A stretch of 58,937 nt of DNA from Planctomycetaceae bacterium (GTDB lineage: Bacteria; Planctomycetota; Planctomycetia; Pirellulales; UBA1268). The notes beneath the pieces were generated by a model. The model had not been told where the DNA came from, did not search any database, and saw only the letters and a list, made by a program, of their open reading frames with translations. The stretch spans positions 1 to 58,937 of the forward strand of contig WTHB01000030.1 in the NCBI GenBank assembly GCA_011523305.1, read 5' to 3'. Every line of letters begins with the position of its first letter. Positions within the stretch are counted from its first letter, which is position 1. Below, piece by piece: positions 24,528 through 33,872 of the stretch. The translations under genes and the position numbers were made by a program.

Positions 24528-25532
24528 ATGCACAGCGAACACTCACGCCAAAGTGAAACGGGAGCGGCTCCTCACGTCACCATTCTCATCCCCGCTTACA
24601 ACGAGGCAGGCAATGTCATATCGCTGCTCCAAGACCTGTCTGCCACGCTGGCCAGCCTGCCGGAGTATGCCTTCACTGTGCTGTTTGTGGATGACGGCAG
24701 CACCGACGAGACCGTCACCCTGCTTGAGCAAGCGGCGTGCACTGACCCGCGGATCGGCGTCATCGAACTCTCCCGCAACTTTGGTAAAGAAATGGCACTC
24801 ACCGCCGGCCTGCAGGCCCTCAAATGCGATGCCGCCATCATCATGGATGCCGATCTCCAGCACCCACCCCACTACATTCCAGAAATGCTCTGTAAGTGGC
24901 GGCAGGGCTTTGAGGTCGTCTCGACGCGGCGGGTGAAAATTGACGAACAGCCCCTCGCTCGTCGCCTCGGCTCGCAGCTGTTCTACACACTGCTCAACAG
25001 CATTTCTGAGTTTCGGATGGAGCCGGGCACGACCGACTTTCGGCTGCTCGACCGCGTTTCCATCGAGGCTCTGCAGCAATTCACAGAACGCAACCGATTG
25101 TTCCGCGGCCTGATCGACTGGATGGGCTTCAAACGAGCAACCATCGACTTCGAAGCCCCCGCCCGCCATGCCGGCACGGCCCGCTACAGTTACTCCCGGC
25201 TCTTCCGATTGGCCCTCAACAGTTTCATGGCCTTTTCCCTCATGCCACTCAAACTTGCTGGCTACATCGGGTTGTTCGTGATCGTGGTCTTCGGCGGCCT
25301 GCTCGGCTTCATGCTGGGCGACAAGTTTCTGGGCAGCAACGCATTTGGCTTTTCGAACATCGCCTTCGTGATTGTCACCAACGTCATCATGAACGGCATC
25401 GTGCTGAGTTGTATCGGCCTGGTCGCCCTCTACATCGGCCACATCCACACCGAAGTGATCGGCCGGCCGCTCTACCTCATTCGGAAGCGGGTGGGACGAG
25501 CGATCCACGACGGCAAACCCGAGTATTCGTGA
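24528..25532 (+). CDS. GT2 glycosyltransferase, GtrB/ArnC-like polyprenol-phosphate transferase
   Basis: 334 residues. ILIPAYNEAGNVISLLQDLS, TVLFVDDGSTDETVTLLEQA, SRNFGKEMALTAGLQAL and IIMDADLQHPPHYIPEML are the GtrB/DPM-type core with its DADLQHP metal site; then VVSTRRVKIDEQPLARR and GTTDFRLLDRVSIEAL. Two C-terminal helices (KLAGYIGLFVIVVFGG and a second ending LVALYIGHIHTEVIGRP) are typical. It loads a sugar on polyprenyl phosphate. It is separated by 3 nt from the upstream GT2 gene and ends 36 nt before the convergent kinase gene. It is the second enzyme of this type in the window. Confidence 0.93.
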   Translation: MHSEHSRQSETGAAPHVTILIPAYNEAGNVISLLQDLSATLASLPEYAFTVLFVDDGSTDETVTLLEQAACTDPRIGVIELSRNFGKEMALTAGLQALKCDAAIIMDADLQHPPHYIPEMLCKWRQGFEVVSTRRVKIDEQPLARRLGSQLFYTLLNSISEFRMEPGTTDFRLLDRVSIEALQQFTERNRLFRGLIDWMGFKRATIDFEAPARHAGTARYSYSRLFRLALNSFMAFSLMPLKLAGYIGLFVIVVFGGLLGFMLGDKFLGSNAFGFSNIAFVIVTNVIMNGIVLSCIGLVALYIGHIHTEVIGRPLYLIRKRVGRAIHDGKPEYS

Positions 25533-25568
25533 ACCGTAGAACTTGTTTACAGGATCATGGCTTCGACG

Positions 25569-27320
25569 CTACCGGCTGGCCTCAGTCCGCTGCCGGTAAT
25601 ACTTGAGCCCGGGCACGAAGAAGCAGATGCCGCTGACCAGCCCAAACAGGATGTGCTGCACCTGGGGCGCGGCACACATCGCCAATGCGGTCACAAAGAG
25701 CGCCGCCGCCTGCAGGTAAAAGACACCCGACAGGATGCCGGCCTTGGCAAAGAACATCATGCCGGCAAAGAGCGCCAGTACCGGGGAGAGCCGCAATACC
25801 GACAGGCCGAGCAACTCCTCGACGGAAAACAGCAGCATACTGGCGATCATCGTGCCGCCCCAGATGTGGGCCACCTGCCGCTCGACCGCCGTCACCGGCC
25901 CAGCCCGATGCCGCAACACCCAGAAAATCGGCGCCCAGAGCGCCAGGCCACCGGCCCAAAGTACGACGTACGGCCAGCGGTTTTCAACTCCCTGCCAGGC
26001 CAGCACGTCAGTGATGACCGAAAGAATCAGCACCACCACCGAATGCCACATCCAGAGCAGGCCCCAGTTCTCGAGCACCACAGCATGATGGGTCTCCCGA
26101 AGCAGCCGGGCTGCCACCTCCAGCACACCACCACCCCGGGCGGCAACCGGATCACCGACGAGGAATGCCCGCAGGTCGGCTGCGAGTGCACCCGCTGAGG
26201 CATACCGCAGGTCTTGCGGCTTCTGCAGGGTTTTCAGCGCGATCAATTCCAGATCTCGATCGACCTGCCGGTCAATCGACCGCGGAAGCGGGGGGTCGAG
26301 TTCAAGCACCGCCAGCAGGGTGTCCATCGGGTTTGATGCCTGAAACGGAGGCCGGTGCACCAGCACCTGATAGAGCATCGCCCCCATGCTCCAGACGTCA
26401 CTGGCCGGGCCGACGTCACCGCGGCTGCCCGCCGCCTGCTCTGGCGACATGTAGCAAGGGGTCCCGAGGATCGCCCCCGTGTGCGTCATGGTGGCATCGC
26501 CTTCCAGCCGCTTCGCCAGCCCAAAGTCCGAGACATGCGGCTGGCCAGCAGCGTCAATCAGAATGTTCGAGGGCTTGAGATCACGATGCAGCACCCCGCG
26601 GGCGTGGGCCGCCTCCACCGCCTCGGCCACAGAGGCCAGCAGCAGGGCTCCCTCGCGGGGCGGCAGCCTGCCTTCCTGCAGCCGCTTGGCCAGCGTCGTC
26701 CCCTCGATCAGCCGCATGGAGTAGAAGGGGTGCCCGTCCTGCTCGCCAACTTCAAAGATTGGCACAATGCCGGGATGATCGAGCCGGGCCGCCGCCTCGG
26801 CCTCACTACGAAAGCGTGCCAGATCAGCATGGCTGGCAAGCTCCCGCCGCAGCAGCATTTTGACGGCAACCACCCGGCCCAGGCTTCGTTGCACCGCCTT
26901 GTACACGATGCCCATGCCGCCACGGCCGATCTCTTCCTGCAGTTCATAGTCACCAAATGCAGCCGGCAGTGGCGTCACCCCCGGCGTAAATGCATGAGCT
27001 GCTGGCGGCGGTGCCAGCCCGGCCAGTTCATCGACAAGCACGGGCCCAGCCTGGATGATGGTCGACTCATGAGCGACTGCTTCCGTCACCGATACGGTGG
27101 CAAAGAGTTCCCGCAGATGCCCGGCTAAATCGGCATTTTGCCGGCAGAGTTCCTCCAGCCGTTCATGGGCCAATGCAGCTGGACCATCGGTGAGGTCCTC
27201 AAGCAAGCCGGCCAGCCGCTCCTCTGCCGCATCAGACAGGGCGGTATCAATGGCTCGGGGTTTATTGAGAATCGGGCTCACAGGTTTTGGGCTACTCGTT
27301 GCTGCAGACAGAAATCCCAC
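25569..27320 (-). CDS. Ser/Thr protein kinase with C-terminal multi-pass membrane domain
   Basis: 583 residues from a GTG at 27320. A helical N-terminal region (about 25-75) precedes the kinase domain (about 125-390): [27 protein letters not shown] with the ATP-binding Lys, [24 protein letters not shown] and [15 protein letters not shown], all Hanks-type and apparently active. The C-terminal ~170 residues form about six membrane helices. It is 50 nt downstream of the ECF sigma gene, a frequent planctomycete pairing in which the kinase is thought to signal to, or be controlled with, the sigma factor. No external sensor domain is seen, so the membrane part may do the sensing. Confidence 0.92.
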   Translation of the reverse strand: MGFLSAATSSPKPVSPILNKPRAIDTALSDAAEERLAGLLEDLTDGPAALAHERLEELCRQNADLAGHLRELFATVSVTEAVAHESTIIQAGPVLVDELAGLAPPPAAHAFTPGVTPLPAAFGDYELQEEIGRGGMGIVYKAVQRSLGRVVAVKMLLRRELASHADLARFRSEAEAAARLDHPGIVPIFEVGEQDGHPFYSMRLIEGTTLAKRLQEGRLPPREGALLLASVAEAVEAAHARGVLHRDLKPSNILIDAAGQPHVSDFGLAKRLEGDATMTHTGAILGTPCYMSPEQAAGSRGDVGPASDVWSMGAMLYQVLVHRPPFQASNPMDTLLAVLELDPPLPRSIDRQVDRDLELIALKTLQKPQDLRYASAGALAADLRAFLVGDPVAARGGGVLEVAARLLRETHHAVVLENWGLLWMWHSVVVLILSVITDVLAWQGVENRWPYVVLWAGGLALWAPIFWVLRHRAGPVTAVERQVAHIWGGTMIASMLLFSVEELLGLSVLRLSPVLALFAGMMFFAKAGILSGVFYLQAAALFVTALAMCAAPQVQHILFGLVSGICFFVPGLKYYRQRTEASR

Positions 27321-27370
27321 TTGAAAATGCTAGGCAGCAGCCGGTTCTTGGCGATGGGTCTCCGCATGGT

Positions 27371-28024
27371 TCAGCCGGCATCCACGCCGTCCAGCAGCAC
27401 CCGCAGCCGCCGCATCGCCCGCAGATACCGCATGCCAGCCGCCGGCTTTGACAGCCCGAGCACCTCGGCCGCCTCGGCGGTCGTCAGATGCTCAAAATGC
27501 CGCAGCAGCACAATCTGCCGGTCATCTTCCTCAAGCTGATCAACCGCCGCGGCGAACCGTCGCTCCAGCTCTCGCCAGGTGGCCACCGCCGCCGGCGTCA
27601 GTTCGCGGTCGGCCAGGCCGCTCGCCACGTCAGCGTGCGAGTGCTCGGCACCCGCAGGAGCCTCCAGCGGCACTTCTCGATCAAGACTTCGCGAGGCGGC
27701 CACCCGGTGCCGGCGGTGGGCATCGATCACGCGATCGCGGGCCATGTGCCGCAGCCACAGTTGAAACGGCATCGTCGGGTTGGCGAGATAGTCGCCCAAG
27801 CGGCGGTTGGCCTCAATCAGGACATCCTGCACGATGTCGCTGGCATCAACCCGCCGCTGCACCACGCGGTCCAGCCGCTGGTCGATCATCCGCCGGATCG
27901 CGGTGCGGTGCCGCTCGAGCAGCCCATTGACTGCAGCAGTGTCCCCCCGCCTGGCCTGATCGAGCAGGATGAGCGTCTGCGGAGGTGGATCAGTCGATGC
28001 CGCGGCATCGTGGGGGCTGGTCAT
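27371..28024 (-). CDS. ECF-type RNA polymerase sigma factor
   Basis: 217 residues. Region 2 covers about 25-100, with RRVDASDIVQDVLIEANRRL and FQLWLRHMARDRVIDAHRRH. Region 4 covers about 150-210, with DDRQIVLLRHFEHLTTAEAA and EVLGLSKPAAGMRYLRAMRR. This is the planctomycete ECF class whose genes usually sit beside Ser/Thr kinase genes, here 50 nt upstream of one on the same strand. No anti-sigma gene is nearby, which fits kinase-linked control. It is divergent from the S41 protease gene, which has its own sigma70-like promoter. Confidence 0.93.
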   Translation of the reverse strand: MTSPHDAAASTDPPPQTLILLDQARRGDTAAVNGLLERHRTAIRRMIDQRLDRVVQRRVDASDIVQDVLIEANRRLGDYLANPTMPFQLWLRHMARDRVIDAHRRHRVAASRSLDREVPLEAPAGAEHSHADVASGLADRELTPAAVATWRELERRFAAAVDQLEEDDRQIVLLRHFEHLTTAEAAEVLGLSKPAAGMRYLRAMRRLRVLLDGVDAG

Positions 28025-28337
28025 GGAACGTCCAGGGAGAGCCGGGAGATATTCTCAATCGTACCAATGTGTCGCCAGCATCGCTGAGTCTGGTCCGGAA
28101 AAAACACTTGTACAGATCGTGCCGGTGTTGGCGGCCCCAGGCGGCCTGGCGGGGCTTCTCGATCCCACTGGGTTTTTGACCACCCCCCAGGTGTGTTCCA
28201 TAATTGCCAGCGGTCGTGGGATGGGCCGCTGTCTGCCGCTTCAGGTGCGGCCCTCAACGAACGGATTGCCCGTGCGACCAGCAGCCCCCTCGACTGCCCT
28301 GCCGATCAGCCTGCCGCGGCCCTCGCGGTGGCTGCCG
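28025..28337. other. Divergent region between ECF sigma and S41 protease genes
   Basis: 313 nt. The S41 reading frame is open on the plus strand through most of it, but the promoter at 28176-28204 implies that transcription starts near 28211. No other gene is seen. Confidence 0.6.
28176..28204 (+). promoter_or_regulatory. Sigma70-type promoter of the S41 protease gene
   Basis: TTGACC (28176-28181), 17 nt spacer, CATAAT (28199-28204). This is one of the best housekeeping-type promoter matches in the window. It argues against a start codon upstream of about 28211. Confidence 0.7.
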
Positions 28338-29981
28338 ATGCGATGCCTGCCGGGCGTCATCGCTGGGTTGCTGGCACTTCTCGTCAGCGGTGTCTCGGCT
28401 GCCCCGCCGGTTGTCCCGGTCACCGCCGCTGACATCGCGATTGACGACCTCGCGGTCCGCTCCACCAAGCTTGAGTCCGCTGGCCGCTGGGCCGAACTAG
28501 TAAGCCTCTGTGAGCCGGCTGCCCGCAAAGGAATGCTCTCGCCAGACCTGTTTGAGCGGTATGACCTCGCCAAGATTCACTGCGACCTCGCCCGCCGCAC
28601 AGGAGAGACCGCCTATCAGCACGAACTGGCCCGTCTCTCTGAAGATGATGCCCGGCAGCTTTATGCGGCCTGCCTCAACCGCATCGCCTCGCACCATGTC
28701 ACCCAGCCCGACTTCCGCCGACTGGTCGGTCGCGGTTGCCTAGCCCTCGATGTGGCTGTGACCGACCCTGACTTTCAGCAGCAGCACGCCCGCCAGGCAA
28801 CCCCGGAACGGGTTGACCTGTTTCGTGAACACCTCGACCGGATCATGACCGGCCGCAGCGTCAGCAGCGTGGCGGAAGCAGAAACCATTGCCGTCTGGAT
28901 TGCCCGGGTCGCCCACTCTGCCGTCGGTGTCCCCCCGGCGGTCACGCTGCTGGAGATGACCGCGGCCGCCGTCGGTGGCCTCGATGAATACTCGGCCTTC
29001 CTCACCACCGGCCAACTCAATGACCTCTACGCCCAGATCGAAGGCAACTTTGTCGGCCTGGGCGTGGAACTGAAGAGTGCCGATGACGGTCTGCTGGTCG
29101 TGCACGTTATCCCAGGCAGCCCGGCGGAACGCGCTGGCCTGCTGGCGGGCGATCACCTGGTGGGCATCGCTGGTCGCCCAATCGGCGGCATGCCTGTCGA
29201 TGCGGCAGCCCAACTGCTGCAGGGCCCCGAGGGCTCCTTGGTGACCCTGGCTGTCCTCCGTAACGCTGGACCCGCCCGGGCGATGACCGTCCGCCGCGAG
29301 CATGTTGAGGTACCCAGCATCGAAGACGTCCGGTTCCTTGATCAGGTGGCCGGGGTAGGCTACCTGCGGATCTCGTCGTTCCAGAAGACCACGGCTGCTG
29401 ATCTCGACGCAGCCCTGCGGCGACTTGACTCTGCTGGCATGCGGTCGTTGGTGATTGACCTGCGGGGCAACCCCGGCGGCCTGCTTTCCGCCGCGGTCGA
29501 TGTGGCTGACCTATTCATCGAGCGAGGGCTGGTGGTCGCCACCCGGGGCCGCAGCCCCGAAGAGGACTTCAACTACACCGCCCAACAGGCCGGCACTTGG
29601 CAGCTGCCCCTCACCCTGATCATCGACGGCGACTCAGCCAGTTCAAGCGAGATCTTTGCCGGAGCCATCCGTGACCACCAGCGCGGCCGCATCGTCGGAG
29701 TCCGCAGTTACGGAAAGGGGTCAATCCAGGGCATCTTCCCACTCGAGGTGGCCGGCGTCGGCATCCGCCTAACAACCGCCAGTTTCTATTCGCCCACCGG
29801 ACGGCCCTACAGCCGGGTGGGAGTCGAGCCCGACCTGCTCGTGCAGCGAACTGCCCGTCCCACAACAACCGGCCAACTGGCCAGCAGTGACGCCCCCCTG
29901 GCAACCGCCCTCGACGTCGCCCGTCGGGCAACTGGCGGGTCTGTCACCCGGTCCGTCTCCCGCCGGATTGTCCCCCGGTAG
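28338..29981 (+). CDS. S41-family C-terminal processing protease with PDZ domain
   Basis: 547 residues from the ATG at 28338, which gives a signal peptide ending about SGVSAAPP. The ATG at 28221 is an alternative, 10 nt after the predicted transcription start. An N-terminal helical region is followed by a PDZ domain (about 225-310) with GLGVELKSADDGLLVVHVIP and GSPAERAGLLAGDHLVGIAG, then the TSPc domain: VGYLRISSFQKTT, LRGNPGGLLSAAVDVADLFI and the catalytic Ser in IDGDSASSSEIFAGAIRD, with the Lys in VGVRSYGKGSIQ. It is an exported Ser/Lys protease that trims C-termini of envelope proteins. It is divergent from the ECF sigma gene. Confidence 0.92.
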   Translation: MRCLPGVIAGLLALLVSGVSAAPPVVPVTAADIAIDDLAVRSTKLESAGRWAELVSLCEPAARKGMLSPDLFERYDLAKIHCDLARRTGETAYQHELARLSEDDARQLYAACLNRIASHHVTQPDFRRLVGRGCLALDVAVTDPDFQQQHARQATPERVDLFREHLDRIMTGRSVSSVAEAETIAVWIARVAHSAVGVPPAVTLLEMTAAAVGGLDEYSAFLTTGQLNDLYAQIEGNFVGLGVELKSADDGLLVVHVIPGSPAERAGLLAGDHLVGIAGRPIGGMPVDAAAQLLQGPEGSLVTLAVLRNAGPARAMTVRREHVEVPSIEDVRFLDQVAGVGYLRISSFQKTTAADLDAALRRLDSAGMRSLVIDLRGNPGGLLSAAVDVADLFIERGLVVATRGRSPEEDFNYTAQQAGTWQLPLTLIIDGDSASSSEIFAGAIRDHQRGRIVGVRSYGKGSIQGIFPLEVAGVGIRLTTASFYSPTGRPYSRVGVEPDLLVQRTARPTTTGQLASSDAPLATALDVARRATGGSVTRSVSRRIVPR

Positions 29982-30048
29982 GCACCGCTGGAACAACGGC
30001 CACCAGCCCGGCTGCAGCAACTCGGCTGCCGCCTACCCTCCGGCTGGC

Positions 30049-30077
30049 TTTTCGAGCGTCGAGGGGGAGAGGATAAT
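30049..30077 (+). promoter_or_regulatory. Possible promoter of the glutamine synthetase gene
   Basis: GATAAT (30072-30077) is a good -10; the hexamer 17 nt upstream is TTTTCG (30049-30054), a poor -35. The distance to the start codon is about 70 nt. No NtrC/sigma54-type GG-N10-GC element is seen. Confidence 0.35.
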
Positions 30078-30146
30078 AGCCAGCAGTCAGTTCCGGATGC
30101 ACTCGGCAGTTGACGTCGTCACCTCACCTTCCCGGGATTCACCCCC

Positions 30147-32321
30147 ATGACCCGCGTCCGTAGCAGCGTCGTCTCGGCCCTCACCGGTTACAAGCCCCGC
30201 GGGTCCGCCTGGAACCTCCGCGAGACACCCACGAGCAGCCTGTTCGGCGTCAACGTTTTCAATGATGCCGTCATGCAGGAACGGCTACCCAAGAGCATCT
30301 ATCAGGCCATTCAGGCAACGATCAAACAGGGCAAGCCGATCGATCCGGTCATCTCCGATGCGGTCGCCCTGGCGATGAAGGACTGGGCGATTGAGAAGGG
30401 GGCCACCCACTACGCGCATGTCTTCTATCCACTCACCGGCCTCACCGCTGAAAAGCATGACAGTTTCCTCTCGCCAACCGGAGGTGGTGGTGCCGTCGCC
30501 GAGTTTTCCGGTCGGGAACTGATCCAGGGCGAGCCCGATGCCTCAAGCTTTCCCTCCGGCGGCTTAAGGGCCACCTTTGAAGCCCGCGGCTACACCGCCT
30601 GGGATCCCACCAGCCCCGCCTACGTGCTGGAAAACCCCAACGGTACCACGCTCTGCATTCCGACCGCTTTTTGTTCCTGGACAGGCGAGGCGCTCGACAA
30701 GAAAACCCCGCTGCTGCGCAGCATGCAGGCACTCGACCGCCAAGCCCGGCGGATTCTTGCCTTGTTCGGTCATACCGACGTCGGACCGGTCACCGCGTCA
30801 GGCGGCCCCGAGCAAGAATATTTCCTGATCGATCGCAACTTCTACTATGCCCGGCCCGACCTGATGCTCACCGGCCGCACCCTGTTCGGAGCCAAGCCAC
30901 CGAAGGGTCAGGAGTTTGAAGATCAATACTTCGGGGCGATTCCTGAGCGGGTGCTAGCCTGCATGCTCGAGGTGGAACGGGAACTCTACAAACTCGGTGT
31001 GCCGGTCAAGACCCGCCACAACGAGGTGGCCCCCAGCCAGTATGAAATCGCTCCAGTTTACGAGAACGCCAACATCGCCCATGACCACCAGCAGCTGATC
31101 ATGCAGATGCTCAGCCGCGTGGCTCCCCGGTATGGCATGGCCTGCCTGCTCCATGAAAAGCCCTTCGGTGGCATCAACGGATCCGGCAAGCACGTCAACT
31201 GGTCGATTGGCTGTCGGCTGGGCAACCTGTTGGAACCGGGCGAGACCCCTCATGACAACATGCAGTTCCTCGTCTTCTGCATGGCGGTGCTCCGAGCAGT
31301 CCACCTGCACGGCGACCTGCTGCGGGCAGTCATCGCCTCCAGCGGGAACGATCACCGGCTCGGGGCCAATGAGGCCCCTCCGGCGATCATCTCGGTGTTC
31401 CTCGGTGAACAACTCACTGATATCTTCGAACAGATCGAACAGGGTAGCATCACCGGCAGCAAGTCGACCGGCACTCTGACGATCGGTGTCGATACGCTAC
31501 CTCCGTTGCCCAAGCATGCCGGCGACCGCAACCGGACGAGCCCCTTCGCCTTCACGGGAAACAAGTTCGAGTTCCGTGCAGTCGGGGCCAGCCAGTCGAT
31601 TGCCGGCCCGCTGGTCACGCTCAACACCATTGTGGCGGAAAGCCTCGACTTCTTCGCCACCGAACTCGACGCCGCCACTGGGGGTGACGCCTCCCGGCTC
31701 GCTGCCGCCGTGGAGCAACTCCTCCATCGGGAGATCGCTGGCCATAAGGCTGTGATCTTCAACGGCAACGGCTACTCGACTGAGTGGCAGGAAGAGGCCA
31801 CCCGCCGCGGTCTGCCCAACCTGCGCTCGACCCCGGAGGCGCTGGCAGTCCTCATCGATCCAGAGAACATCCGGCTGTTCGAAACCTACGGCGTGCTTTC
31901 ACGCCGCGAGGTCGAAAGCCGGCACGAGATTTACATGGAGCGGTACTACAAAGACATCAGCACCGAAGCCAACACCGCCCTCGAGATTGCCCGCACGATG
32001 ATCCTGCCGGCGGGCTACCGCTATCAGGGTGAACTGGTCGACACCGCCAGCAAACTCGCCAGCCTTGGCCAGTCAGCCCACCTCGGTACGCTGGACAAGT
32101 TGACCGCCCTGGTCAACGAGTGTGAACAGCGGATCGACAGCCTGCAGGCGGCGGTGGATCAACCTGGCGAAGGAGATGTCACCGCCGGGGCAACACACGC
32201 CCACGCTGGGATCATCCCCGCCCTCAACGAGCTGCGACAGACTACCGACGCCATGGAGATGCTCCTGCCTGATGACCTCTGGCCCCTGCCCACCTACGCG
32301 GAGATGCTGTTCATCAAGTGA
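30147..32321 (+). CDS. glnN: Glutamine synthetase type III
   Basis: 724 residues, the typical GSIII length and much longer than [25 protein letters not shown] and the N-terminal domain are GSIII-specific. [94 protein letters not shown] and [17 protein letters not shown] carry the metal, glutamate and ATP site residues. It condenses glutamate and ammonia to glutamine with ATP in the cytoplasm as a large oligomer. Its stop overlaps the rsmG start by 4 nt. No other nitrogen genes are nearby. Confidence 0.95.
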   Translation: MTRVRSSVVSALTGYKPRGSAWNLRETPTSSLFGVNVFNDAVMQERLPKSIYQAIQATIKQGKPIDPVISDAVALAMKDWAIEKGATHYAHVFYPLTGLTAEKHDSFLSPTGGGGAVAEFSGRELIQGEPDASSFPSGGLRATFEARGYTAWDPTSPAYVLENPNGTTLCIPTAFCSWTGEALDKKTPLLRSMQALDRQARRILALFGHTDVGPVTASGGPEQEYFLIDRNFYYARPDLMLTGRTLFGAKPPKGQEFEDQYFGAIPERVLACMLEVERELYKLGVPVKTRHNEVAPSQYEIAPVYENANIAHDHQQLIMQMLSRVAPRYGMACLLHEKPFGGINGSGKHVNWSIGCRLGNLLEPGETPHDNMQFLVFCMAVLRAVHLHGDLLRAVIASSGNDHRLGANEAPPAIISVFLGEQLTDIFEQIEQGSITGSKSTGTLTIGVDTLPPLPKHAGDRNRTSPFAFTGNKFEFRAVGASQSIAGPLVTLNTIVAESLDFFATELDAATGGDASRLAAAVEQLLHREIAGHKAVIFNGNGYSTEWQEEATRRGLPNLRSTPEALAVLIDPENIRLFETYGVLSRREVESRHEIYMERYYKDISTEANTALEIARTMILPAGYRYQGELVDTASKLASLGQSAHLGTLDKLTALVNECEQRIDSLQAAVDQPGEGDVTAGATHAHAGIIPALNELRQTTDAMEMLLPDDLWPLPTYAEMLFIK

Positions 32322-33001
32322 CCGACACACGCCCCCCCGTTTCGACCGCTGACCTTGCCGCCAGCCTCGCCAACGAGGCCGTCACGGCTGGCCTCGACCT
32401 GCCTGCCTCGGCCCTGCCCCGGCTGGCTGCCTACGCCAGCAGCCTCTGGGCATGGAACGAGCGGCTCAACCTGACCCGACACACCGACCCCCGTCGGTTC
32501 GTGCATCGCGACGTCACCGACGCCGTCGCCCTGTGCCCCCACCTGGCTGCCGGTGAGCGGATTCTTGATGTCGGCACCGGAGGCGGCGTGCCCGGGGTGC
32601 TGCTGGCTATTCTCCGGAGCGACCTCAGGGTCGAGCTTGCCGACAGCGTTGCCAAGCGGGCCCGCGCGGTGGCAGCGATCACCGAAGCGATCGACCTGCC
32701 GCTGACCGTCTACGACGGGCCGGCCCAGCAGGTCGTGGCCGATGCCGCCGAGGCTGGCCAGCCGTATGACACTCTGGTCGCCCGCGCTGTTGCGCCGCTG
32801 GTGAAACTACTGGGCTGGTTTGAGCCGCTGGCCGATGACTTTGGCCGAATGCTGCTGATCAAAGGTCCCCGCTGGGAGGCCGAGAAGGCCGAAGCCCGGC
32901 ACCGTGGCCTGCTCAAACGGGTCGCCGCCCGCCGGGTCGCCGCCTGGCCGATTCCCGGCAGTGACACCGAAAGCGTGCTCTTGGAGGTTCGCCGCCGGTG
33001 A
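32318..33001 (+). CDS. rsmG: 16S rRNA (guanine527-N7)-methyltransferase RsmG
   Basis: 227 residues from a GTG that overlaps the stop of the glutamine synthetase gene (GTGA). [20 protein letters not shown] is the GidB N-terminal signature; [17 protein letters not shown] is the SAM motif; [17 protein letters not shown] follows; and [20 protein letters not shown] matches motif IV. It methylates G527 of 16S rRNA in the decoding-site region. It usually sits beside mnmG or parA; translational coupling to a glutamine synthetase is unusual. Confidence 0.92.
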   Translation: MTDTRPPVSTADLAASLANEAVTAGLDLPASALPRLAAYASSLWAWNERLNLTRHTDPRRFVHRDVTDAVALCPHLAAGERILDVGTGGGVPGVLLAILRSDLRVELADSVAKRARAVAAITEAIDLPLTVYDGPAQQVVADAAEAGQPYDTLVARAVAPLVKLLGWFEPLADDFGRMLLIKGPRWEAEKAEARHRGLLKRVAARRVAAWPIPGSDTESVLLEVRRR

Positions 33002-33058
33002 GTCGCCGATGGGTTGTGGCAAGGGCCGGCGCTGCCAACACATCGCTGACGTTGAAAG

Positions 33059-33844
33059 TCAGCCCACCAGGATCACGAAGAGTTCCTTCGGGCCATGGGC
33101 CCCAAGCACCAGAATCCGCTCAATGTCACCGGTTCGACTGGGACCAGTGATGAACGACAGCAGGCTCGGCAGGCTGCCGTCATACCGCTGCCGTACCTGA
33201 TGCAGCGCATCACCCAGCGTCGCCACCACGGCCCCAACCGGGGCAATGACGATGTGCACCGGCGGCAGGATTGACAAGCCGCGACCACCACCGGTGGCAC
33301 TGGAGACAAGAATCGTTCCCGTCTGGGAGACCAGCGATTCACAGGCCGTGATGCCAGCATCACAGGTTTCCAGTTGTCGCTTCTCAAACCCGGGGTCATC
33401 AACGGCGGGGGCCTCGCAGCCGCAGGCAATCACTCCGGCTGCCACCACTGGGTCGATTTGCGGATGGCGATGCCAGGCCACCCGCTGCCAGTTTCGCTGC
33501 CGCACCAACTCACCAACGACCGCAGCAGCCGCCTCGACATCAGCCACCCGCTCGACACTGGCTCGCAGTTTTTCAAGATTGGCCGTCAAGATGGCCAGCC
33601 GCTCTTCGAGCGTCTCGCCTCCGTCAGGCAGCCAGGGTCGGGCAGCCGCTTCGGGCAGCACCGTAAGGGACGGCAGGCCGTTGCCGGCTGCCGGTGCTGT
33701 CGCTGGTTGACCCACCATCTCGCCGGCCAGATCGGTCTGCAGATGGGGCAGGGGGGCGGCCACCTGCAGGGCCTCCCGCACCCGGGAAAGAATGGTCTCG
33801 CGGGCGGTGGCATTCCGCTGAGCTTCAGTCACTGATTCCGGCAT
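33059..33844 (-). CDS. lutC: LutC/YkgG-type LUD domain protein
   Basis: 261 residues. The C-terminal two thirds carry the LUD-domain pattern: CDAGITACESLVSQTGTILV, SILPPVHIVIAPVGAVVATL and TGPSRTGDIERILVLGAHGP, a conserved stretch in LutC/YkgG proteins. The N-terminus is helical. With LutA and LutB it forms the iron-sulfur L-lactate oxidising complex. It is 28 nt downstream of lutB on the same strand. The partner lutA is about 2.9 kb away from lutB. Confidence 0.92.
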   Translation of the reverse strand: MPESVTEAQRNATARETILSRVREALQVAAPLPHLQTDLAGEMVGQPATAPAAGNGLPSLTVLPEAAARPWLPDGGETLEERLAILTANLEKLRASVERVADVEAAAAVVGELVRQRNWQRVAWHRHPQIDPVVAAGVIACGCEAPAVDDPGFEKRQLETCDAGITACESLVSQTGTILVSSATGGGRGLSILPPVHIVIAPVGAVVATLGDALHQVRQRYDGSLPSLLSFITGPSRTGDIERILVLGAHGPKELFVILVG

Positions 33845-33872
33845 GGGGGTTCCTGGTAGCTAGATGCAGGGC

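Noticed and set aside
24543-25508. 321-residue minus-strand open frame
   Set aside because: It is fully antisense to the GtrB-like gene, with His/Asp-rich, biased composition and no family motif; the plus-strand gene has every GT2 signature.
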